Positions 7,174-13,102 of a stretch of 25,574 bases of DNA are shown here, in pieces. The stretch is taken from assembly GCA_002419385.1 (NCBI GenBank), contig DIFZ01000005.1:1-25574 (forward strand), in the 5' to 3' direction. Source of the DNA: Geobacter sp. UBA5735 (GTDB lineage: Bacteria; Desulfobacterota; Desulfuromonadia; Geobacterales; Geobacteraceae). Under the pieces are notes generated by a model. It searched no databases. It was not told where the DNA came from and saw only the letters and a program-made list of their open reading frames with translations. Numbering within the stretch: position 1 is the stretch's first letter; each line of letters opens with the position of its first letter. The position numbers and the translations under genes are program-made.

Positions 7174-7253
7174 AACGATAATACTCAACCATCCGTGAGG
7201 GTGGGGCGGAAAGCCTAAGGGTCTCACTGAGACAGCCGGGTTGCCGAAATGTC
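7174..7253 (+). promoter_or_regulatory. GEMM-I riboswitch aptamer 2 (GEMM-Ib, probably cyclic AMP-GMP)
   Basis: This is a second copy of the aptamer with the same parts: P2 CCATCC-GTGA-GGGTGG with a GNRA loop, GGGGCGGAAAGCC, P3 GTCT...AGAC and the 3' strand AGCCGGGTTGCCGAAAT. By hand count 68 of 78 bases match copy 1 (7176-7253 against 6954-7031). Half of the differences lie in P2 and keep it paired, including a T-A to C-G change, which supports selection on RNA structure. It resembles the characterised Geobacter cyclic AMP-GMP aptamers even more closely than copy 1. It lies about 85 bases before the L,D-transpeptidase start. Confidence 0.92.
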
Positions 7254-7277
7254 ACCTTGTATTCGGTCCCGGCTTTA
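7234..7277 (+). terminator. Expression-platform terminator of riboswitch 2
   Basis: AGCCGGG (7234-7240) pairs with CCCGGCT (7268-7274), with a second helix CCGAAAT/ATTCGG, followed by TTTATTGTAT. The T run is interrupted, so this terminator should be leakier than the first one. Confidence 0.85.
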
Positions 7278-7336
7278 TTGTATCCGGACTCGTATGGTGC
7301 AGTTTTCATTGTTGAGAAAGGTAGCTTATCTAACCC

Positions 7337-8656
7337 ATGTGCCGAATCCTTGAGCTGTTGTCCGTATCCAGTTGGAGTCGTCTTGTTGCTCTCTGCATAT
7401 GCATTTTGTTTCTCAATGGATGTGCTGTCATGCAGAGCGTTAAGGGGAAATTATGGCCTTTTCAAGGCCATCCGGAAGAGGAGATCGAGCGGAACAACTT
7501 TTCGGTTGCACGAGGAGATGACGTCATTGGCCGGTTGGCTGTCATCAGGCTTGAAGAGGGGGATACGCTGCCGGATATTGCACGGCACTTCGGTTTGGGG
7601 ATCAATGCGATCAGCGCGGCCAATCCGGGGGTGGATGTCTGGGTGCCCAAGGCCGGCGAGCGTATCATGCTGCCGCTGAGTTTCACCATGCCGGACGCTC
7701 CCAGAAAAGGCATCGTCATCAATCTGGCCACCATGAGGCTCTTCCGGTTCAAGGGGGACGCAAGGTCACCTGTGGTGTCGACTTACCCGGTGGGGGTCGG
7801 AGCCGAAGACCGACCCACGCCCACGGGTCAAACGCGTGTCGTGCGCAAGGCAACCAGGCCTGTCTGGCATGTGCCTGCTTCGATTGCTGAGCGCCATCGA
7901 AAAAAAGGGGATATTTTGCCTGCGTACGTTCCGCCGGGACCTGAAAATCCCCTGGGGGAATACGCGCTCTATCTGGGCAAATCGGGTTACCTGATCCATG
8001 GTACCAACAAACCGGCCAGCATCGGTCTCAACGCAACCAATGGCTGCATGAGACTCTATCCGGAAAATATCAAGATGCTCTACAAGGACACTCCGGTCGA
8101 TACGCCCGTAATCATTATCAACCAGCCCTATCTTATCGGGCAACGTGACGGATTGCTCTACATGGAAGCCCATAAGCCCATGGAAGGCCCCGCCACGGGT
8201 GAGCTCGAGAGGATACATGCAAAACTGAGAAGTATTGAAAAGCAATCGGCGCGCACGCTTGACTGGAAAAAAGTCAGGGAAGTGCAGGCCGAGGCCCGCG
8301 GGATCCCCGTTCCCATCTTCGAAATGCGCCAGGGAAGTGCAAAAGAGGCTTCGGCGCCCATAGACGTCGAGCACCCTGACGCATTGTACGGCAAACCGGA
8401 ACTGCCGGAACTGAAACTGGATGCATGGTATGTAGTGGCTGCTGATCTGCCCGACAAGATCGATGCCCAGAGGATTGCTGCCATTATCAACCACCAGGGG
8501 CCGCAAATTCCGGCACGGGTTTTGTCTCGGGACAAGGGCTACCGCGTCATCGCCGGCCCCTTCAATGATGTCGGCGAGGCAAAAGATGCAGCTAAACGCT
8601 TGAAAATCGATTTGGACATTGACGGCATTCTGGTTGAGCCTGTCGAGAAGGGATAA
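7337..8656 (+). CDS. Lipoprotein L,D-transpeptidase (LysM-YkuD-SPOR)
   Basis: The 439-residue protein has a lipoprotein signal with lipobox LNGC (C29), a LysM peptidoglycan-binding domain (about 68-113, EEGDTLPDIARHFGL...NPGVDVWVP), a YkuD catalytic domain (about 123-258) with the complete HGT...NGCMRL motif (H221, C237, R239), and a C-terminal SPOR domain (about 360-436, WYVVAADLPDK...YRVIAGPF). YkuD enzymes cross-link peptidoglycan at diaminopimelate or attach lipoproteins to it in the periplasm. LysM and SPOR would target the wall and septal denuded glycan. ATG 7337 follows an in-frame stop at 7331; the nearest ribosome-binding-like AAAGG is 15 bases away, so the start is somewhat uncertain (TTG 7358 is an alternative). 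It is the first gene after the tandem riboswitches and is followed by a Braun lipoprotein-like gene. Confidence 0.93.
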   Translation: MCRILELLSVSSWSRLVALCICILFLNGCAVMQSVKGKLWPFQGHPEEEIERNNFSVARGDDVIGRLAVIRLEEGDTLPDIARHFGLGINAISAANPGVDVWVPKAGERIMLPLSFTMPDAPRKGIVINLATMRLFRFKGDARSPVVSTYPVGVGAEDRPTPTGQTRVVRKATRPVWHVPASIAERHRKKGDILPAYVPPGPENPLGEYALYLGKSGYLIHGTNKPASIGLNATNGCMRLYPENIKMLYKDTPVDTPVIIINQPYLIGQRDGLLYMEAHKPMEGPATGELERIHAKLRSIEKQSARTLDWKKVREVQAEARGIPVPIFEMRQGSAKEASAPIDVEHPDALYGKPELPELKLDAWYVVAADLPDKIDAQRIAAIINHQGPQIPARVLSRDKGYRVIAGPFNDVGEAKDAAKRLKIDLDIDGILVEPVEKG

Positions 8657-8737
8657 CCGATACGACATTTTCTGGTCTTCGGGTGGGATGTCGCGGATTT
8701 CACGCGTTCCCTCTTCCTGGTGAGGTAAGCTGAACAG

Positions 8738-8749
8738 AAAGGAGGTGAT
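8738..8749 (+). promoter_or_regulatory. Near-perfect ribosome binding site of the small lipoprotein gene
   Basis: AAAGGAGGTGAT is a full-length match to the 16S rRNA anti-Shine-Dalgarno tail and lies 5 bases before ATG 8755. It predicts very high translation, as expected for an abundant structural lipoprotein. Confidence 0.85.
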
Positions 8750-8754
8750 GAGCG

Positions 8755-9036
8755 ATGAAGAAAATTATTGTAGTGATCTCAATGATGCTTGTACTGCCTG
8801 TTACGTTGATCGGTTGTGCAACAACCAGTGAACTCGAGAAAGTGCAGGCGGAGCAAAAACTGATTGATGCGAAAGCTGAGCAGGCATTGCAGGATGCGCA
8901 AGCTGCCAAGGCATCAGCCGATGCGGCCAAGTTGAGCGCCGAAAACGCTGAAAAAGCGGCAGCGGAACGAGAAAGGATCGCAGACGAAAAGGCGCAACGA
9001 GCCGACGCCGCTTTCCAGAAATCGATGAAGAAGTAG
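8755..9036 (+). CDS. Small alanine-zipper lipoprotein, Braun lipoprotein (Lpp/OprI)-like
   Basis: The 93-residue product has a lipobox LIGC (C21). The mature part (73 residues) is one long Ala-rich, highly charged helix with Ala repeating at heptad-like positions (EQALQDAQAAKASADAAKLS...), and it ends SMKK. Lpp and OprI proteins have this design, forming trimeric coiled coils anchored in the outer membrane by lipid and attached to peptidoglycan through the C-terminal lysine by an L,D-transpeptidase. The terminal Lys-Lys here and the YkuD genes on both sides fit that mechanism well. The mature chain is longer than E. coli Lpp (58 residues), which would imply a wider spacing between membrane and wall. 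The gap to the upstream gene is 98 bases. Confidence 0.88.
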   Translation: MKKIIVVISMMLVLPVTLIGCATTSELEKVQAEQKLIDAKAEQALQDAQAAKASADAAKLSAENAEKAAAERERIADEKAQRADAAFQKSMKK

Positions 9037-9077
9037 GTCGGTGAAAGGCGATGTCAGCTTTACCTTTTGTGCTCAGT

Positions 9078-9119
9078 ATAATGAAGCGGCAGGGTTTCAA
9101 AACCCTGCCATTTCATTAT
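9078..9119. repeat. Long imperfect hairpin after the Lpp-like gene
   Basis: An inner 10-bp perfect stem (9088-9097 with 9100-9109, GGCAGGGTTT and its complement) is extended by an outer 8-bp stem (ATAATGAA at 9078-9085 with TTCATTAT at 9112-9119) across a 2x2 internal mismatch. It starts 42 bases after the stop codon. It could be a terminator or an mRNA-stabilising 3' structure that keeps the lipoprotein message abundant while lowering expression of the downstream gene. The T run after the stem is interrupted. Confidence 0.75.
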
Positions 9120-9224
9120 CCATCAATCAGGTCTGTCCGGGCCATGGGAACAGTAGGCCTGGCAAGCCGGGATATCAGGCTTTGAAGACAAATATCCCTG
9201 GTGATTCTGCTAAGGAGTGTGGGG

Positions 9225-10217
9225 ATGCGGGAACTGGGAAACTTCCAAATTATGCTGTTTGAAAGATATGGACCGTTTTTATCATGGATGGCTGGAAAAA
9301 AGGGCGCCAGGGTCGGGCTTCTGCGCTTTTTCTTTGTCGGCATCATGGTTTCTCCGATGCTAATTTCCGGATGCGGAAACGTTCATGGAGGATTCCAGGG
9401 CACTGCAACCCTCAAGGAAGCGAATGACCTGTTTAACCAGGGAAACTACAAAGCCTCCCTGGACAAATATGAGCAGATTGCCGAGAGCCATGCCACGCTG
9501 GAAGACAGGGTTCTGTTCGAGATGGGCATACTGTATGCGCACCCGAGGAATGAACACAGAAATTACCAGAAGTCTCTGGAATGTTTTCAGAAAATCATAA
9601 GGGACTACCCTGCGAGCCACTACAGGCAGAACAGTCAGACGATGATGTTTACGCTCAATAACGCCCCCATAAAGGACAAGCAGATTGAAATTCTCCAGCA
9701 AGAGGTCAAAGGCAAGGACGATGAGATTGTCGAACTGCGCAAAAAGATTGAAGCGCTCCAGGAGAGGGTATTTGAATATGCAATCCAGAAGGGGTCAGTA
9801 GATAGGATAGTGATAGAAAAAAATGCACGACGACTGATGTTGATCTCAAAGGGTGATGTGATCAAAACCTACAAGATAGCCCTGGGGGGCGACCCGGTCG
9901 GCGCCAAGGAAAGGGAGGGCGACAACAAGACACCGGAGGGAGTTTACGTCATCGATGCAAGAAACAAGGGCAGCCGTTATCATCTCGCTCTGCAGATTTC
10001 CTACCCAAACGAAAAAGACAGAAAGCGCGCCCATGAACTCGGTGTTTCCCCAGGCGGCAACATCATGATCCACGGCATCAAGAACGGCTTCTCGTGGGTT
10101 GGTGACGCTCACGCAGAGGTCGACTGGACCAAAGGCTGTATTGCCGTGACAGACGAAGAAATAGAGGAAATAGACAAGTTGGCTCCCAATGGTACGATTG
10201 TTGAGATCAAGCCATAA
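9225..10217 (+). CDS. YkuD-family lipoprotein with TPR-like and coiled-coil regions (L,D-transpeptidase or YafK/DpaA-like)
   Basis: The 330-residue product has a lipobox ISGC (C50), a TPR-like helical pair (about 61-135, LKEANDLFNQGNYKASLDKY and YQKSLECFQKIIRDYP), a coiled coil (about 148-183) and a C-terminal YkuD domain (about 192-328) with HGIK (H283) and WTKGCIAVTD (C305). The catalytic His and Cys are present, but the usual Arg two residues after the Cys is Ala, as in YafK/DpaA-type proteins, which cut Lpp from peptidoglycan. The direction of the reaction is therefore open. ATG 9225 has AAGGAG at 9212-9217, 7 bases upstream; a start at ATG 9288 would give a more usual lipoprotein signal length (Cys at 29) but lacks a ribosome binding site. 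It is 188 bases after the Lpp-like gene. Confidence 0.88.
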   Translation: MRELGNFQIMLFERYGPFLSWMAGKKGARVGLLRFFFVGIMVSPMLISGCGNVHGGFQGTATLKEANDLFNQGNYKASLDKYEQIAESHATLEDRVLFEMGILYAHPRNEHRNYQKSLECFQKIIRDYPASHYRQNSQTMMFTLNNAPIKDKQIEILQQEVKGKDDEIVELRKKIEALQERVFEYAIQKGSVDRIVIEKNARRLMLISKGDVIKTYKIALGGDPVGAKEREGDNKTPEGVYVIDARNKGSRYHLALQISYPNEKDRKRAHELGVSPGGNIMIHGIKNGFSWVGDAHAEVDWTKGCIAVTDEEIEEIDKLAPNGTIVEIKP

Positions 10218-10366
10218 AAGACCGGCGAATTTCGCGTCTGGTGCTCCGGGGGCTTACACCCCGCCGTATCTGCAAGCCGGGCCGGCTGCCCTGCCGAAGA
10301 GCAATCTTTCGCTCCCCCGTTTCCCTGTTGGAATGCCGGTGAAATGACCGGTCCCTCTCTCGCATT

Positions 10367-10744
10367 CTACCCTATCCTCTGTTCGACGGCTTTGCATGCC
10401 TGCCGCTCGAAATGGTTGTCGGAGTATGGATCGCGGCCGCGAAGAAGCTGGATGAGGCATGACCCGCCATAGAGGGGTATGAACAGGAGGCCCCACTGTT
10501 CATACTGGCGCACATGAACCCGCTCGTGCTCGCGGTGGCTTTCCAGCGCAGCCTCCGTGTCAGCCAGGATGACGTGGCCGAAGGTGATGACTGAGAATTG
10601 CAGGAAGCGGGGCAATCGGGATACCCACGAGGCAGTCCGGCCGCCGGACAGGATGCCGGCCAGCACCAGCGGCAATCCTGCGATAGAGCAGGGAGAGGCC
10701 CAGGCATAACGAAGCAGCGTGCGGAGTCGGTTTATTACTGACAT
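10367..10744 (-). CDS. Small membrane protein with HExxH motif, conserved hypothetical
   Basis: The 125-residue protein has hydrophobic segments at about 20-33 and 47-61 and another at 85-101. Between them is REHERVHVRQYEQWG, whose HERVH (H73, E74, H77) fits the zinc-protease HExxH pattern; the C-terminal DNHFERQA contains a conserved-looking acidic residue that could be the third ligand. I recall this 'HERVHVRQYE-WG...NPFE' pattern as a widespread uncharacterised bacterial family. Whether it is an active peptidase is unknown. AAGG lies 8 bases before the ATG. It is divergent from the DUF937-OmpA gene. Confidence 0.82.
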   Translation of the reverse strand: MSVINRLRTLLRYAWASPCSIAGLPLVLAGILSGGRTASWVSRLPRFLQFSVITFGHVILADTEAALESHREHERVHVRQYEQWGLLFIPLYGGSCLIQLLRGRDPYSDNHFERQACKAVEQRIG

Positions 10745-10894
10745 GATCGGTTACCTTCCCCCGGCATATCCAAACCTCATTTCCATCTGAAAAACCCTGG
10801 ATTGGTACATTCCGGTTTCCAACTCTATACCGGAGGATGCAGCGTGTTCAAGCGCTGTTTTTTGGCCGGGGAGGCTATGAATCTTGTTTGATTG

Positions 10895-10903
10895 TGGTAT
10901 GCT
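10895..10903 (+). promoter_or_regulatory. Candidate extended -10 promoter of the DUF937-OmpA gene
   Basis: TGGTATGCT reads as TGN plus TATGCT (four of six matches to TATAAT). The predicted start near 10910 gives a leader of about 40 bases. There is no good -35 element, as is usual for extended -10 promoters. Confidence 0.4.
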
Positions 10904-10949
10904 TGCATGAATAAAACGGTCTAATATGAATTTTCTAAGGAGGCGTCAC

Positions 10950-12143
10950 ATGGCAGAGAACATTGTCGGATTGCTGAAGGAGCACTTGAACGAAAACGTG
11001 CTCGGCAAAATTGCCGGATTCCTGGGTGAAGAGAAATCCGGGATAACGTCAGCTGTAGGCAGTTCCTTACCCTCTCTCCTCCTCGGCCTCATCAAGAAGG
11101 GGACCGAGCCGGGAGGTGCCGACAACCTGCTGGGGATGCTGCAGGAAGGAAAGCATGACGGGGGCATACTTGATAATCTCGGCAGTGTCCTTGACGGCGG
11201 GTCCGTCACGACGGATCTCCTTTCGTCGGGAAAGGGCCTGCTGGCATCCATATTCGGGGACAAAGCCGGCGGGCTCGGCGACATGATCGCATCAGCCAGC
11301 GGCATCCGCAAGGAATCGGGCTCCTCGCTCCTGGGCCTGCTTGCGCCGATCGTCATGGGTTTCCTGGGCAAGGCCCTGAAGTCTTCGGGAGGCTTCAACG
11401 CCAAAGGCCTCATGGACCTGCTGCTCGGCCAGAAGGACAATGTGAAGGCGGCACTCCCCGCAGGGGTTTCCAGTCTGCTGGGAGTCGGCGACCTCGACAG
11501 GCTGGGGCTGGAAGAGGTAACGGCCGCGGCGGCACCCGTGAAGCAAAGCATCCCGTGGCTTCCCGTACTCATTGGCTTGGCAGCGCTTCTCTTCTTCCTC
11601 TGGCGCAGCTGCAGTCCCCAGCCCCCTGTAATGGACGTGGGTGAAAAAGTGGTGGGCGAGGCAAGCCAGGCGTTGGATGCCCTGGGTAAATTCTTCAGCA
11701 AAAAGCTGCCCAACGGCATCGAGCTCTCCATCCCCGAGTTTGGTGTGGAGAACAAGCTGATCGCATTCATCGAGGATGCGCAGCTCCCCGTTGACGACAA
11801 GACCTGGTTTTCTTTCGACCGGCTCACTTTTGAAACCGGCAAGGCGACCCTGAAGCCCGAATCCCAGGAACAGCTCCAGAATATCGCTGAAATCCTGAAA
11901 GCGTACCCGAAGGTCTCGATCAAGCTCGGTGGGTATACCGACAACACGGGTGATCCCCAAGCCAACCTGAAACTGTCCCAGCAACGAGCCGACACGGTCA
12001 TGGCGGACCTTGTCAAGCTGGGCATTGATGCAAGCCGCCTGGAGGCCGAAGGGTACGGCCAGGAGCATCCGGTAGCTGACAACAGCACTGAAGAAGGCCG
12101 CGCCCAAAACCGACGGATCGACATGCGGGTAACCGCCAAGTAA
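10950..12143 (+). CDS. DUF937-transmembrane-OmpA fusion protein
   Basis: The 397-residue protein combines an N-terminal DUF937 (YidB-like) region at about 1-185 (ENIVGLLKEHLNENVLGKIA, SLLGLLAPIVMGFLGKAL), one transmembrane helix (about 202-219, PWLPVLIGLAALLFFLWRS) and a C-terminal OmpA-like peptidoglycan-binding domain (about 285-395, LTFETGKATLKPES, GGYTDNTGDP, LSQQRADTV, ENRRID-like QNRRIDM). The OmpA residues that bind diaminopimelate (Asp about 331, Arg about 346) are present. Topology suggests DUF937 in the cytoplasm and OmpA in the periplasm, bridging inner membrane and wall. The start is ATG 10950 with AAGGAGG 6 bases upstream; an upstream in-frame ATG at 10926 is less likely. A terminator follows. 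Confidence 0.92.
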   Translation: MAENIVGLLKEHLNENVLGKIAGFLGEEKSGITSAVGSSLPSLLLGLIKKGTEPGGADNLLGMLQEGKHDGGILDNLGSVLDGGSVTTDLLSSGKGLLASIFGDKAGGLGDMIASASGIRKESGSSLLGLLAPIVMGFLGKALKSSGGFNAKGLMDLLLGQKDNVKAALPAGVSSLLGVGDLDRLGLEEVTAAAAPVKQSIPWLPVLIGLAALLFFLWRSCSPQPPVMDVGEKVVGEASQALDALGKFFSKKLPNGIELSIPEFGVENKLIAFIEDAQLPVDDKTWFSFDRLTFETGKATLKPESQEQLQNIAEILKAYPKVSIKLGGYTDNTGDPQANLKLSQQRADTVMADLVKLGIDASRLEAEGYGQEHPVADNSTEEGRAQNRRIDMRVTAK

Positions 12144-12157
12144 GGCCGTCTGATGAG

Positions 12158-12193
12158 AGGCCCGGCTTGACGAGAGTCGACCGGGCCTGTTTC
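12158..12193 (+). terminator. Terminator after the DUF937-OmpA gene
   Basis: AGGCCCGG (12158-12165) pairs with CCGGGCCT (12181-12188); the stem continues, after a bulged C, with TTGAC/GTCGA around a GAGA loop. GTTTCC follows. It begins 14 bases after the stop codon. Confidence 0.8.
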
Positions 12194-12242
12194 CGTTCCC
12201 CCCACCCTCCTGGGTAGACGCGCGCCACCCATCAGCAGCAGC

Positions 12243-12307
12243 TTCTCAATTTACACTTTCTGCAAAAGAAATGATTGCCATATTCCTTTGACTTGGTAAA
12301 TTGAGAA
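12243..12307. repeat. 65-bp element with perfect 12-bp terminal inverted repeats
   Basis: TTCTCAATTTAC (12243-12254) is perfectly complementary to GTAAATTGAGAA (12296-12307), separated by 41 AT-richer bases that contain a small stem (TTTCT/AGAAA). GGGGGACAGGG follows at once. The ends and the adjacent GGGGACAG-type sequence recall palindromic repeats associated with REP/RAYT elements, but this is inference. It could also be a regulatory stem before the next gene. Confidence 0.6.
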
Positions 12308-12322
12308 CAGGGGGACAGGGCC

Positions 12323-12700
12323 ATGCGCGAAGCTCTATTCGTCGATGTTACCGAGGAAGCTGCGGAAGCCGGGTTTTGTTGCCAATTCCTGATGACCGAA
12401 CGGGTCTGGAATTTGTGTTGTCTGTGGACAGAGACGGACAATGTGCGTCAAGGTTACCAGGAACAGGACGCAAGGGTCAGGGATTTGTTCTCTGTTCCGG
12501 CAACAAAATTGAAGATGGGAGTGGCTGGAGGCTACACCGAAAACGAGCTGTTGACACCAGGCGGCCTCAGGTATCAAATTTACTGCCGCCTGCGGGGCGA
12601 CAGCCAGGATGCTCGCCTGATAACCTTGCGGATTCTCCCCGCGACCTTCATCGGAGAAACCCACGGCCTGATAGTTTCCTTTCCCGACGATCAGGTCTGA
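12323..12700 (+). CDS. Small conserved hypothetical protein (DUF6573-like)
   Basis: The 125-residue product starts ALFVDVTEEAAEAGFCCQFL followed by MTERVWNLCCLWTE. This resembles a family of small soluble proteins I recall as DUF6573, with the pattern 'DVTEEA-EAGF-----T--VW--CV-W', a central 'Q--RL-D----' segment and a late 'LK---GP--E---I--P-ED' strand; the present protein ends ATFIGETHGLIVSFPDDQV, which fits. There is no signal peptide or membrane segment and the function is unknown. Start ATG 12323 has AGGG close upstream. Overlapping open frames in other phases look like shadows. It is isolated between a repeat element and the glucan synthase gene, perhaps a mobile accessory gene. Confidence 0.6.
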   Translation: MREALFVDVTEEAAEAGFCCQFLMTERVWNLCCLWTETDNVRQGYQEQDARVRDLFSVPATKLKMGVAGGYTENELLTPGGLRYQIYCRLRGDSQDARLITLRILPATFIGETHGLIVSFPDDQV

Positions 12701-13102
12701 CCGTGTGAATGTGACTCTTTTCCCGTGGTATCATCAAAAGGGCCTGGGTTGGACCTGTCGAGAGCTCTTTCATCCAGGCGTGCGGACAGACTTCTGCGCA
12801 GGTAACACCATATCCTCGAAACTGTCGATGTGAACCGCAGGAGGGTTAAGAGCTGACCTCCAATTGATAAAACATAAAATCTCTGGCCATAAACATGATG
12901 AGGGCGTAGAATAACAACAAACCAGCAATCGAATCAATTCCTCCCTTTGATTTCGACCCCCGTTTATTTTCCGGTCATCTCCATCCACTTCTCTGCACAT
13001 TCCCTGGAACGGTCCGCGCGGTTCCTTTTTGGGTTTTCCCTTCACGTGAATTTCATCACGGTGACCGTACGCCCAGACTACGTAGTGAGAAAAGGACATA
13101 TA
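12701..13102. other. Non-coding leader region before the glucan synthase gene
   Basis: No gene is supported here. The open frame of the next gene extends leftwards to 12947, but that part has no good start codon and reads like untranslated sequence. A TAGAAT hexamer at 12907-12912 could be a -10 element but no matching -35 is seen. Confidence 0.5.

Noticed and set aside
6782..7309. Minus-strand open frame with an internal repeat (two similar blocks containing FRQPGCLS)
   Set aside because: The protein repeat is only the shadow of the two riboswitch copies on the plus strand; there is no ribosome binding site and the RNA-structure explanation accounts for the conservation.
12301..12708. Alternative plus-strand frame overlapping the small DUF6573-like gene
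   Set aside because: It is Arg/Ser/Pro-rich and unlike any family, while the frame at 12323-12700 shows a recognisable conserved pattern.
12947..13102. N-terminal extension of the glucan synthase frame back to a TTG codon
   Set aside because: No ribosome binding site precedes the TTG, and the translated extension is not protein-like. GTG 13103 has a well-spaced AAAGGA.
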